DNA of 64,000 nt from Arenicola marina (GCA_964019135.1 OZ025248.1:72360119-72424118); one strand, 5' to 3'; shown: positions 11,208-21,813, counted from the stretch's first letter. The notes: generated by a model not told the origin, from the letters alone. Translations and numbers: made by a program.

Positions 11208-12365
11208 CTACGTGGTCATGTCGAGGGCTTGCGCTTCTAGGAGGGCCAAGTCATCGAAACCCACGTAGTTTTTCAGTAGTTTTGGCAGCGCAAGTTGCTT
11301 GTGACTTGTCCTGTACTGACGGAGTTCTTTGCGAAGTGCTAGTCGCGTGAGTGCCGCCAAGGAGCGAGGCTCCGAGCCCCAAGCGCGGACCATATGACGT
11401 AACTTCCCGTTGTCCCAAAAAACTTCCGGTTCTTCCTCCTGGTGCTTCCAACTGTGCACACATTGTACGTCACTTCCGGCCAGGTACAGGAAGGCCGCAA
11501 CGCACACAAACCCGAGACGAAGCGCCAACTCAAAGGGCGACAACGCCGCCCCGCCGCTCTCTTCAGTCACGTGACCCGCAAGGTCAAGGTCGCAATTCGC
11601 CTGGATGAGTAATTTCAAGATGGCGAAGGTGGTGTGGTTGGGTTTGTGACTAGCGGCGAGGAACACAGCCGTGTTACCGTCCTTGTTCCGTAGATCTGCC
11701 CGCGCGCCGGCTCGCAGCAATTCCCCCACGCACTGTTCGTGACGCAGCATAACAGCCACGTGCAGCGCTGTCTCCTCCCAGTGGTTACGCGCCGCCGGGT
11801 CGGCGCCTTGCGCTAGCAAAAGGGTGACGCAGTGGGTGGCGTCCCTCTCCACGGCGGCCATGAGAGGCGTGGCGCCGGCGCGGTCCCGGCTGTCCGGGTG
11901 GGCGCCGGCCTCCAGCAGGACGCGGACACAGCGGCCGCACCGGGCCTGCACCGCCTTCACTAGGGCCGTCTGACCCAGCGTGTCCGGGCCGTCTACCTTC
12001 AGGCTGCAGCGGGACAGGCGCCGCACCATCCCGCAGCGGTTCTTCCAGGCTGCCACCTGCAGGGCCGTGATCCCGAAGGCGTCCGTCTTGTCCGGATCCT
12101 CCCCAGCCTGGAGCAGGACTTCCACCTGGCGCAGGTCCCCGCTCTCCACGGCCTCGCACAGCAGCAAGCCCCCGCCAAGCCGGCCGCGCCGACTGGCTCG
12201 CTTCCGCTCTCGTTCCTGGTCTCGCTCTCGTTTTGGGTCTCGCTCTCGTTCTGGGTCTCGTTCTGGGTCTCGTTCTCGCCTCGGGCCGGGGCTCTGCCCT
12301 TCCGTACATCTGCTATCCTTCGCCGACGCCCCACGAACTGTTGTCGATGACGACGCAGTTCCCAT
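11208..12365 (-). CDS. Ankyrin-repeat and SOCS-box protein (ASB-like), single exon, 385 aa
   Basis: ASB proteins are substrate receptors that dock on Elongin B/C and Cullin-5 to ubiquitinate bound targets. Here a low-complexity Arg/Glu/Asp-rich N-terminus (about residues 28-60, from a GAACGAGAC-type microsatellite) is followed by about six ankyrin repeats (about 65-265), e.g. GITALQVAAWKN, GQTALVKAVQARCG, GATPLMAAVERDATH, EETALHVAVMLRHEQC and GNTAVFLAASHK. The C-terminus has a SOCS-box pattern at about 330-370: PRSLAALTRLALRKEL followed by LPKLLKNYVGF. I chose the ATG at 12365 because the frame upstream reaches a stop near 12471 with no earlier ATG. Lack of introns suggests a retrogene or a naturally intronless ASB. 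I cannot assign a numbered ASB orthologue. An upstream non-coding exon cannot be excluded. Confidence 0.8.
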   Translation of the reverse strand: MGTASSSTTVRGASAKDSRCTEGQSPGPRRERDPERDPERERDPKRERDQERERKRASRRGRLGGGLLLCEAVESGDLRQVEVLLQAGEDPDKTDAFGITALQVAAWKNRCGMVRRLSRCSLKVDGPDTLGQTALVKAVQARCGRCVRVLLEAGAHPDSRDRAGATPLMAAVERDATHCVTLLLAQGADPAARNHWEETALHVAVMLRHEQCVGELLRAGARADLRNKDGNTAVFLAASHKPNHTTFAILKLLIQANCDLDLAGHVTEESGGAALSPFELALRLGFVCVAAFLYLAGSDVQCVHSWKHQEEEPEVFWDNGKLRHMVRAWGSEPRSLAALTRLALRKELRQYRTSHKQLALPKLLKNYVGFDDLALLEAQALDMTT

Positions 12366-12518
12366 GGCCACACGAGTTGGACCCACGACGAATGTTTGGC
12401 AGGAAGATGTCCCCGCGTGATCCTGAAAGAAGGCTGATTTTATTATGACTGAGACGAAATGCAGTGATATTCAACCAGCATAGTCAACCGCATAGGCTGG
12501 TGAATTGGAAGAGGGGGG

Positions 12519-12531
12519 GGGGGGAGCACGG
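12519..12531. repeat. Poly-G tract
   Basis: A run of G just upstream of the ASB-like gene. Confidence 0.9.
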
Positions 12532-12734
12532 CTACCAGTTTTGCCCCTTAATATTTGATCACCTCATGCAGCGATGAAGTAGTTTCATCGAGTTTTTACT
12601 ACTACTCGCCAGAGTAGAGGACAAACGTTGTATGACGTATCAGATATTTAAAATGCGGAAGCAGATGCGATGTATCTGTAATAGTACGGTGGTACGGTAA
12701 CGTTTTTAGGACATGGGTGGAAAAATATTAATCC

Positions 12735-12915
12735 TTGATTATTTCGCTTGGACAAAATAATAGATTGTCCGGACTAAATAATACGGTGCCAAAATGTATT
12801 CATTATGATCAATTGTTCAACATGTTCAGGTTATGTTCAAATTATTTCGTCCGAACAATACATTATTTCGTCCGGACAAATTATCATTTTATTTGGACGA
12901 AATAATCAGGAAAAA
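12735..12915. repeat. Cluster of alternating inverted copies of a TCCGGAC-centred motif
   Basis: At least five diverged copies of ATTATTTCGTCCGGACAAAT occur in both orientations, each itself partly palindromic (TCCGGA core). Copies are near 12739, 12765, 12841, 12862 and 12890. No coding potential is seen. Confidence 0.75.
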
Positions 12916-14340
12916 ATATCTGTCAACCGATGTCCCAAATACACCGCCGTACTCTATACATATATATGCATTTTATCATGTTATTATCCCAGTCTGATAA
13001 ACGTGTCTTGTCGCAACGTCTTACACGCCTGGTAGACCAGAAAGGGCATATACCAAACTATAAAAATATATGCCAAAAATAGACGATGCGAACGTGAGTA
13101 GTGGTAGTGGATCAAGGTTAAACCCATCCATCGCCAGTTCCGTAACGCATCTAGTGTTTACATTGTGTATTGTTAACTAGTGCCAAATCCAATAGTCGAA
13201 GTGACAATATAAATATAGCTGTTATTGACATTGAAAGATAGGGACGTAGAGTGTGGGAGGTGGCCTGGGGGATGTTGTGTATGTGTGTGATTGTGGGATG
13301 TTGTGTATGTGTGTGATTGGGCGAATTGTGGGTGGGGGGGGGGGTCGGCATGAAGCTGTTATTTGGTACAAATATTATAACACTTAACCGCGGGATGGTT
13401 TTTTCGCCAACATCGCTCGGTTGTTGGTTTTTATTTATTAACGAAGACCTCAGACAAATAGTTATATGGCCGGGACGTAAGTGGCGGTATGCTCGACCCA
13501 AGTAGATACCGGGAGTGGCGGGGTGGGGGGGGGGGGGGGGTGGGTATAGCGGGAGGGGCTCAGAATAAATAACAAGGCCCGCCATCTCTCGCCCGCCTCT
13601 CAGGCGCATACCCTCCGACCAAAAAACTTATTTGCCGGTTTTTATTGGAGGCATGTTTGACCACGTCATGAACCAGGCCCGATACAGCATGGACCAGGGC
13701 GGGTTAAACCGTCGGTGCCACGCCAAAGCAACTTGAGCTCATATCATTATCATGTGTTTACCCGTTTAGGATCTCCAGTTGTAATGCTTAAATAATTGGG
13801 GTAAGGTACTATAACAATAATAATTTCCTCTAATGTAAGGCACAAAAGCTCACTAGCAAAACTATCCAAGTAGCGCTATATACAGATATATAGGGCAATC
13901 TAAATATCCCGACTATACATTCCATCCGACCAGGACACCCCCCACCCCCCTCCCGCCGAGTGATAGGCATCGCCTCCCCGGCAGTTTTCGATAGATATGT
14001 CACTTTTCCTCGCCATGGAACGTCATAATTATCAATACCATATTATCATCGAAGCAAATCGCTTACCCAGGCGGAAAAAACTCTTTCACGGCTTTCTTCT
14101 AAGTCTAGTCCAAGACCGCTTAAAGTTTGCCAGTCTTCTGCTGTACTGTACAGTTTTCGTGTGCTGGTTACCAGTTGTTGCCAGGTTACCGCTGACGAGT
14201 CTGTCTTGCAATGAATAACAACTTCCTTCGCGCCTACCGCTGCCCAGGTCGCCAGGTGTTCTGTGGCTTTATGATGGGTTTCTGCGGTTCTTATACAGCT
14301 CTCGTTAAACGGGACGTCCATTGCCACGCTGTAGGTGTGT
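12916..14340. other. Non-coding stretch with small repeats
   Basis: It contains a TGTGTATGTGTGTGATTG duplication (13275-13320) and poly-G runs near 13335 and 13525. A 114-codon minus-strand frame at 14046-14390 is of ordinary composition, but I recognise no family, so I do not call a gene. Confidence 0.5.
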
Positions 14341-15030
14341 CTGGAGTGGGAAGGGAGGTATAGAGAGGGGGGGGGCGGGCGGCCAGCCAAGGAACCAGTC
14401 GCGAAATAGGAGTTTTTTTGGCGGATGGGATGGGGGTGGGGGGGAGGTCACAGACCTACCTATCACAGCCCATGTCGACAATCGACTATCCGTTAACTCA
14501 ATATTAAGAGTTACGTCACTCTCGGGTCGCGGAAGGCGACACGCCTCAATTTTAAGCCCAGAGCAAGAGGTGGAGGGAGGGGGGTGGGACTGGGGAAGGG
14601 GGCCGAGGGCAATGGCAGTAAAGCCGAGAGGTGCGGGTTGGGGGGAGGGGGCCGAGGGCAAAGGTTGTAAAGCCGAGATGTGGGGGGGGGGGGGCACGGG
14701 GCGGGGGAAGGGGCGGCACGGGGTTCTTCAAACAGAAACGCTTAATACCTAACGTTGTGCCAGATAACCCGGTTGTAGTCATGGAAACATGTGCGCGGCC
14801 CTATGTATGCCTCGGACGCCCCCCCCCCGTTATCTCCCCTCCCTCTTCACGTACATCCAAGGGGAAGGAGGCGGGGTGGGGGGGGGTTCACGGCGTTCTA
14901 CCCAAACGATAAAAAGCAACGCTTATTAAATGCCCAACCTGGTGCAGATAACCCTGTTGGACGAATGACAACATGTGGGAGTTATACCCCTGTTACACCG
15001 GGGGGGGGGGGTGTAACAGGGGTCATAATT
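14340..15030. repeat. G-rich region with diverged tandem duplications
   Basis: Two copies of a unit with GGGGGCCGAGGGCAA and GTAAAGCCGAGA (14598 and 14646), then two diverged copies of about 150 bp sharing AACGCTTA, GTGCCAGATAACCC/GTGCAGATAACCC and ACAACATGTG (14730-14795 and 14915-14975). Poly-G runs interrupt the units. Confidence 0.7.
14986..15023. repeat. Perfect 14-bp inverted repeat around a G10 loop
   Basis: ACCCCTGTTACACC (14986-14999) and its exact complement (15010-15023) flank ten G residues. Confidence 0.9.
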
Positions 15031-15436
15031 CGGCCCCCCACCGCCCGCCCGCTACGTCGAATTCTGGCCACTGTGTAGAGGAGCGATTGCCCGATAGCCT
15101 AAGTCTAAGGGACCCTAGACGGATCAGTTCACACCCTCTCCACCCCCCGCCACTTTGGCGTGTCAACATTCCATGGCAGCTCAATGCCCAATGAAATCTA
15201 TAAGGCCACGCGGTTGTTAAGCGCCGTGGGGGTGAATAATATGGCATGTTGCCCCCCAGCCCGTCCGAAAAAAGCAAAAGATGAACAAGACGAAAATACT
15301 TAAAAAGGCCGCAGAGGGGTTGTCACAGGCCGCCGATAAAACTTATTCTTCTTCGTTATCTCCACGACCACCCCTCTCCTACCTAGCTATTTATTCATGA
15401 ATAATATTAACAGTTGCATTTTGCAGACGTTTTTCG

Positions 15437-15525
15437 TATAAAAGCCATTGCCGAGCGCACGCGTCCGCACACGAAGAACCCGAAAATAGATGTCAGGGTC
15501 AGAGAAGGCTAACGACTAAGGTAAA
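15437..15525 (+). promoter_or_regulatory. Possible TATA promoter and short 5' exon with donor
   Basis: CGTATAAAAGCC is followed about 30 bp later by a GC-rich segment (CGAGCGCACGCGTCCGCAC), and then by ACTAAG and GTAAAC, which looks like a splice donor at about 15521. No protein-coding exon can be linked to it, so this is weak. Confidence 0.2.
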
Positions 15526-16280
15526 CAATAACTCGAGGGGTCGGCGCCCTTAACCGCGGTGCGCAATTCCTTGATAATGATTTTTATACCGGTACTTTTA
15601 CAAGTACTAAAACACCGGGTGAAAAACCCTTCTCCATGGCGTATGCATATATATCATTGATTTACCGGGCCTTTGCTGTGTAGTTAAGGGAATTCGGTAC
15701 AGTTTTTGATACGACTTACCTTTTAAAGTCATTTTTGTATGTACAAGATGTTATGCCCGGTGTGGGGGGGTGGGGCGTACTTAATACGGTGGGGGCGTTT
15801 TACCGCTAACTTTTCACGGCAATCCGCTCTATGAACGCACATTTTTAGAGCCCCCCCCCCCTCCCGCACCCCCAGGCCCCAGTCGCAAGATTTAAAATAT
15901 CTGCTCTATAGGGGTATTTTTTTCATCATAAAAGTCGTATATAAATATATAAATAGTGTATACATTAAACGATTGGTGGTCAGGGAATAGCCGAGGGTGG
16001 CACGTCGCGATGTCTCCACTAACTGATACTTTACTCCACTTAGAGGTCAAGTTACAAGGGTGTCCTGCAATGTATCTCCACCAACTCTTACTTGGTTTAA
16101 ACACAATTTACAACAGCCAATTTATTTTCTGAGGTTTTACAACAGCGAATGTAAATACTCACCTCAAACGTTCATACATTAGTCGTGGTAATAACTGAAT
16201 AATCGTTTACAAACATAATGTGTCGGTGCTATATATACAAAGTAACCATATAGGAGCGCGACATGACAAAAATTATTTAG
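15526..16280. other. Non-coding stretch
   Basis: Nothing recognisable apart from poly-C/poly-G tracts near 15763 and 15851. Confidence 0.5.
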
Positions 16281-16285
16281 TAAAA

Positions 16286-16790
16286 TCATTCAGTCACAAC
16301 CAACCTACCATTACTTTCGATGTATTTATGTACAGCGCTGAACAGCAAGTCGAAGGTAATATTAGAGCAGCCGAATAGTAATACTTCGCAGAGGGATGCC
16401 CGATCAAGGCCTGAGGATGGGTCGATGTTAATACCGTGGTCTGTAAGGAAGGAAATGTCCGTCTTGAGAAGTTCTCGGGACGATCGGTAAGCTGAACATT
16501 GGAGTAAGAAGTGAGCATTGTCTTCGGGCTTTAAATTGCACTTAGGGCAGCGGTTGTCACTAATAAAACCATACTTCTTACGGTGGCCATTGAGAGAGGT
16601 TGGATCGAGTCGAAGCCGAGCGTGGTAGATCGACTCAGGGCCACACTGTAGGTTGTACAAATCACGATTCTGAGAGAAGAAAACAGACTTAAATTTGGTT
16701 TTGAACTGGGGGAGGGAAGACGCGTGCCTGATGTCTAGAGATAAGCTATTTCATTCGCGAACCGTGTGTCAAAGAAATGAGTTCAAGGAG
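16286..16790 (-). mobile_element. LINE C-terminal remnant with zinc-knuckle motif
   Basis: The minus-strand frame 16286-16660 contains HARLRLDPTSLNGHRKKYGF, then CPKC, HFLLQC and a short tail: the CxxC...H...C finger found after the reverse transcriptase in many animal LINEs. Upstream, LDIRHASSLPQFKTKF reads in the same frame to about 16730, then RFANEIAY continues in another frame, so there is at least one frameshift near 16740. No polymerase core remains. Confidence 0.7.
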
Positions 16791-17079
16791 TATTTTTTCC
16801 GTTACTTTTGGCACTCTGATGTCATTTATGTTTCGAAGGGAATTGCGATTGGCTTGGGGAACTAAGGACGCCAAGCACGGTTGACAGACACAATTAACCA
16901 CAGGCTTTTGCGTCTAAGCGCAAGTTTCTCTTACTTATCTGGCCTGTCTATGTTGCCAGGTACAGGAGGCGGCAGATTACACACCTGGGACAACCCTGAA
17001 AACCCAGACGGCAAAGAGATTGACACGGGGTCATATGTAGTCTGTATATAGTAACGATGACAACGACGACGGCAGTCAA

Positions 17080-17165
17080 TGGTAATGGGTAAGCAGGCAG
17101 TTGCGGATTAACCGGTCGTGGGTTCGAACCCTTGGATGACCTGCATCTGGGGCATGTTTCATCCA
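17080..17165 (+). repeat. tRNA-derived SINE-like sequence
   Basis: GATTAACCGGTCGTGGGTTCGAACCC carries a B box (GGTTCGAACCC) and anticodon-arm remnants. The same core, with ACCGGTTGTGGGTTC, recurs on the minus strand at 43420-43490, suggesting a dispersed family. Confidence 0.55.
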
Positions 17166-17199
17166 ACCTGTTTCATCTCTTGACCCTGAAATACCATTT

Positions 17200-18110
17200 T
17201 TTTATTTCATTTCATGAAAAGGCAAAATGATCTTGTCCCGGGATAATCATTATATGAAAGCAGACCAAGAGAAGGGTCGACAATGTTATAGTTGTGTATA
17301 TTGTGACAGATGGGCTGCACTTTGAGATACATAAAAAATAAACGTTTATATTTTGTTTAAACGTTTTGACAATAACTATTCTTGATGCCCTTGGTCCCAG
17401 GTATGACGTTTGACACTGGATGGGAGCTTAAAATGAGCTGGTGATCCGAATAGCGGAACAGCCATATAAAAGTACAAGGATGTCTGCCAATTATCATCAT
17501 TGATTGGCCGTCTGAAGTTTCCATATGGTCTGTTGATGTTTATCATGGTTTTATTTGTTATAGGTAAACTGGACAGAGACGTACTCAGGTTTTTCTATGC
17601 TAGCAGAAATACATAGATATTCAAGATTAAATGGTCAATATTAACGACCTTTTAAATCACAAGCTGGTCAGTGGCGGATCCAGGGGGAGGGGGAGGGTGC
17701 ACAGGGGGCATGAGCCCGCCCCTCTTTCGCTGGAAAACAGGCGAAAACAGGTACGTGCCCCCCCCCCCCTCCTTTCTCTGAATTAGGAAGGGGTCACAGG
17801 GAGCACAGTCACCATTCTTTCTGCACAACCTCACCAGCACCCCCCCCCCCCCCTCCCGTTCCTGGATCGGCCACTGCTAAAAGCAGTCGTTTCTAATTTG
17901 TATACTGAATTATACATGGTGTAAGTTCTGTGGGTTAACCCTGGACGTATGTCAATGGTCGGTTATTCCCACTCAGCCCTTAATTAAGTCGGACTAATTG
18001 ACTCCACCCTGCTATCTAGCCCTTTATTCCTATCCATTGTTTAGCCCCTGACCAAGGAACAAATCACTCAAATCCGGGGGTTCATGTGAACGTATGGCAA
18101 GCTATAATTA
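17200..18110. other. Non-coding stretch
   Basis: No gene is seen. It has poly-C tracts near 17759 and 17839 beside GGCGGATCCAGG and CCTGGATCGGCC, which are inverted to each other and probably the arms of an old dispersed repeat (17670-17875). Confidence 0.5.
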
Positions 18111-18116
18111 ATAAGA

Positions 18117-18455
18117 CATGATGACAAGTAGGGCGGCAGCCTGGCCGGTGTGTTTCTAGGAGTTGCGTCAATGTTCTGACGTCATCACAAGTATTGTGGC
18201 GTCAATGTGCTGACGTCATCACAAGTATGGTGGCGTCAATGTGCCGACGTCATCACAAGTATGGTTGCGTCAATGTGCCGACTTCATCTCAAGTATGGTG
18301 GCGTCAATGTGCTGACGTCAATGTGCCGACATGATGACAAGTAGGGCGGCAGCCTGGCCGGTTTGTTTCTAGGAGTTGCGTCAATGTCCTGACGTCATCA
18401 CAAGTATGGTTGCGTCAATGTGCTGACGTCATCACAAGTGTGGTAGCAGTCTGGG
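18117..18455. repeat. Tandem array carrying CRE-like TGACGTCA sites
   Basis: A 33-36-bp unit contains GCGTCAATGTGCTGACGTCA and TCACAAGTATGG. A longer leader with GGGCGGCAGCCTGGCCGG occurs twice (18131 and 18344), so a composite unit of about 215 bp is itself duplicated. About four units keep the perfect palindrome TGACGTCA; others have CGACGTCA or CGACTTCA. Confidence 0.9.
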
Positions 18456-18479
18456 TGGTTTGTGTGTAAACATTCTGTT

Positions 18480-18830
18480 GTAATATACTCTTTAATAATA
18501 CGTATGTGTTCTGTGTATGTGTTATGTGTATGTGTTATGTGTATGTGTTATGTGTTGTGTGTATGTGATATGTGTTCTGTGTATGTGTATGTGTTGTGTG
18601 TATGTGATATTTGTTATGTGTTGTGTTATTTGTATGTGATATGTGTATGTGTTATGTGCTGTGCTATGTGTATGTTTTATGTGCTGTGTGATGTGGATGT
18701 GATATGTGTATGTGTTATGTGTATGTCATATGTGTATGTGTTATGTGTTGTTATGACGAAAATTTTCAATTTTCGTCATATGTCGGTCGGTCGTGTTTGT
18801 TTGTCTGTTTCTATATATGTATGTATGTAT
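18480..18830. repeat. TATGTG/TTATGTG tract with terminal palindrome, copy A
   Basis: Degenerate TATGTGTTATGTG repeats end in a 27-bp palindrome (18753-18779; 12-bp arms ATGACGAAAATT around TTC), then CGGTCGGTCGTG and GTTTGTTTGTCTG. The segment from 18626 recurs almost identically at 20025-20192. Confidence 0.9.
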
Positions 18831-20024
18831 TATGGGTGAATTAAACGCTCGGGCTCAGGACTCAACAAAGCGATGGGTTCTCTCTAGTCTACTGAACGGG
18901 TCGTAATCAACACGTTGCAGATTACGATAATACTAGCAAATCAACCTGTCCTAGTTGTGGGGGGTGGGTGGGGGATTATACGGTACCAATAATACTAACT
19001 CTCCTAGCATCAAAATGCAAGTAATGCATGTAATAAAGAAATAAATGGGTGAATATGCTACAATCAAATATCAATGAAAAATATAAAGTTAGATAGATAC
19101 GACTTATCTGATGGAAGACCAGTGTCCAATGACGACGAGTGAAAATCCACCCTGATGACGAGTGAAAATCCACCCTGATGGAATCCAGAGAAATAAGCCG
19201 TATATCCAACGGGATGAATGATCCAAAATGAAATCCAATATGAAAGTGAATAGTCAATCCAGATGATGATGCGGCAAGTAAATGATGACAAAATGCGAAT
19301 CAAGTAATACAAATATGTGAAAGAATGCAAAATCGCTGCCCGAAATCAGCAAGACCGGTTTCGTCACAAAGACTTCTTCAGTTGCTGACAAATTGTCTGA
19401 AGGGTCTACCTTGGACCTCGTAGTTATATCCTCGATCCTGGAGTACTAGAGTGGGGATTAGCTGGGCTATTGTAACAGGTAGATCAATTAGCGTGTCGCT
19501 CCAGTGGCTGGCTGCACGGCTCGCACCCTCTGCTGGGTTGTTATTGGTCAGAAGCGATTAATACAGGATACTAAGAAAATTTCAAAACGTCAGAGATTTC
19601 CTGGCCAACCCGTCTGGCCCAAGATCATTGGCATAATGAGGAAGGTGTTATCTAAAAGTTGTTAGGAGAGGCGTCGCCGGTGACCAGTTAGATATCGCCG
19701 TCCCTGGCTCACCCTAAAGCTGGTGTTATTTATTTTACGATGTCTGTTAGATAAGCTATTATATAAAGATGGATATAGGATCAGGTATAACAATGAGTGT
19801 GCTTTCCTGAAGCAGACCCTCGGGCAGCTACAGCGATATAAGTGGGCGTGGTTTTTACTGGAGATATGTGCAATCACCTATGTAGAGCTCCAGGAGACAA
19901 TCTGTGTAATGGTGTTATTTAATCATTTTAGTTTCGAACTGACGAGACAATCCCTTAATTTCTCGTGCCTAGAATACGCCGTGATAAGTTTAAAGTCAAA
20001 CTCATTATACTCGTCATTCGATTG
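18831..20024. other. Spacer with Penelope-like terminal sequence
   Basis: It holds the hammerhead-like motif at 19345-19389 and a 23-bp tandem duplication at 19138-19184 (GACGAGTGAAAATCCACCCT). No reverse transcriptase or GIY-YIG frame is present, so any Penelope-like element here would be terminal sequence only. No host gene is seen. Confidence 0.45.
19345..19389 (-). ncRNA. Hammerhead-ribozyme-like motif (type I, minimal stem III)
   Basis: Read on the minus strand: stem I strand GUCAGCAA, core CUGAAGA, a short stem II (GUC and GAC around UUUGU, with one bulged A), core GAA, then ACCGGU forming a minimal stem III, cleavage triplet GUC, and UUGCUGAU closing an 8-bp stem I with one G-U wobble. 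All the usual invariant core bases are present. Such minimal type I hammerheads are known from Penelope-like retroelements. Stem II is imperfect, so activity is uncertain. Confidence 0.55.
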
Positions 20025-20192
20025 TTATTTGTATGTGATATGTGTATGTTTTATGTGCTGTGTGATGTGGATGTGATATGTGTATGTGTTATGTGTATGT
20101 CATATGTGTATGTGTTATGTGTTGTTATGACGAAAATTTTCAATTTTCGTCATATATCGGTCGGTCGTGTTTGTTTGTCTGTTTCTATATAT
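20025..20192. repeat. TATGTG tract with terminal palindrome, copy B
   Basis: A near-identical copy of 18626-18820, missing one internal repeat of about 26 bp. The palindrome is at 20127-20153 and is unchanged in sequence. Confidence 0.9.
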
Positions 20193-20193
20193 A

Positions 20194-21813
20194 TGTGTAA
20201 AAAAGAAACGCACGGGCACAGGGTAAACCACAAGCTGTAGGTAAGTCCAGGATAACAATATAATAGATAAAAACAGGCCAAAAACAGATCTGGGGAAAAC
20301 ATATAACAGATGAAAACAGGTCTGGGGAAAATGAAATGGATCAAAACAGGCCAAAACGAGAATAGATAAAAAAAATAGGCCAAAACAACAGTGAACAATC
20401 GTGAACAATTGCCACATTGCACACTTATGAATGAAAATGGAGACCCCGTGAGGGTAAATATGAGATGAACACTGAAACCAAGGTTTCAGGGGACCGAATA
20501 AGACGTGTCTTCATCAGGGGCCGTTCACGTCTCATCGCTGTTTCTGATCGCACACCAAACTAGCCGACCGAGTCGCCGCCCCACAACATAGGATTCATAA
20601 CAAACCCCAGTCGAGAAGGCGGCCCAGATCAGCTAGCATGGCGGCGAAATGGCCCAACAGCGATCTACCAGACTCTGATAGCAATAGGCTTGGTGAAAAT
20701 ACTGAAACGGTATAGAAAATCATACCTAGTTCAGTGAACCTATAGAGTCTTGGTTACCTGGCGTGGCAGAGGCATCGAGTGAAGTCGCCAAGAAGGCTAC
20801 TGCCTTTTATATCGACCCACCGTGTGTTCTGTGCACGCAAAACTAAAACTGCAAATGAGTAATTCAGAGCCAAAATGTGAGCATAGAAAGAGAAGGCCAA
20901 ACCAAGGAGTGGTCGCGGTGAGGAATAAGGCCTAAAACGATGGTTATGTACAAGCTGGGTTGGGGCGGTTGGGCCAACTCATAATACAAACTGAATGCAG
21001 TCGCTCGGTCAACAAAAGGACCGACTACAGACGAAGTAGCGATAATATGGAAGGCGAGGCGTATTATTTACTTACCAGGTAAATACCGTCCGTTATTGGA
21101 TCGGAGCCTCAGACTATGGGATGACGGGAACCCCACACAAATAATTTAGGTACGCGTGGCTAGCCAATAGCCAAAATGCGTCGAATGGTCAAAACCGTGG
21201 GTGAACCTTAACTGTAAAAGGCAGGTGAAGTCAACTTGTAGCTCACAGTTGGATGCTAACAAGAGTACTTCTGACAGATACTACTCCCGGTAACTTGACA
21301 AGATATTCAGGCAATAACTACCATATCAGGGCCTAGATTAGGCATCATGATACACACACTGGCCTGAATGTCAATAGACTGCATATGCCCAGAGCCAACC
21401 TCAAACCAATTCGCACTTAACATAGGTGAAATTTCGTCCTCGAATATGAACGTAAAGGCTTACCATACAAGCAGGCAGGGGGCTAAAGCCCTCTTGTAAC
21501 CCAGGCACTGGCTATGTATGTATGTGTGTAAAAAAGAAACGCACGGGCACAGGGTAAACCACAAGCTGTAGGTAAGTCCAGGATAACAATATAATAGATA
21601 AAAACAGGCCAAAAACGGATCTGGGGAAAACATATAACAGATGAAAACAGGTCTGGGGAAAATGAAATGGATCAAAACAGGCCAAAACGAGAATAGATTA
21701 AAAAAATAGGCCAAAACAACAGTGAACAATCGTGAACAATTGCCACATTGCACACTTATGAATGAAAATGGAGACCCCGTGAGGGTAAATATGAGATGAA
21801 CACTGAAACCAAG
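20194..21813 (-). mobile_element. Non-autonomous element with 289-bp terminal direct repeats
   Basis: Direct repeats at 20194-20482 and 21525-21813 have the same length and differ at only about two positions by eye. They begin TGTGTAAAAAAGAAACGCAC and end ACACTGAAACCAAG. The 1042-bp interior has no long open frame. At the inner edge of the left copy the end of the repeat forms an 18-bp palindrome (20472-20489, centred on CCAAGG), followed by sequence that on the minus strand reads CCCCTGATGAAGACACG. This could be an LTR-type (TRIM) or Penelope-type pseudo-LTR element. Orientation is a guess. Confidence 0.65.

Noticed and set aside
14046..14390. 114-codon minus-strand frame of ordinary composition
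   Set aside because: No recognised family, overlaps another frame on the plus strand, and sits in low-complexity surroundings.
17100..17150. Functional tRNA gene
   Set aside because: B-box and part of the anticodon arm are present, but no complete cloverleaf closes. It is better read as SINE-like sequence.
18462..18839. Cysteine/valine/methionine-rich 125-codon frame
   Set aside because: Translation of the TATGTG tract.
20470..20545. Second hammerhead ribozyme on the minus strand
   Set aside because: CTGATGA and GAAAC are present and an outer stem can pair, but stem II and the inner stem I do not form by hand. Kept only as a remark on the element end.
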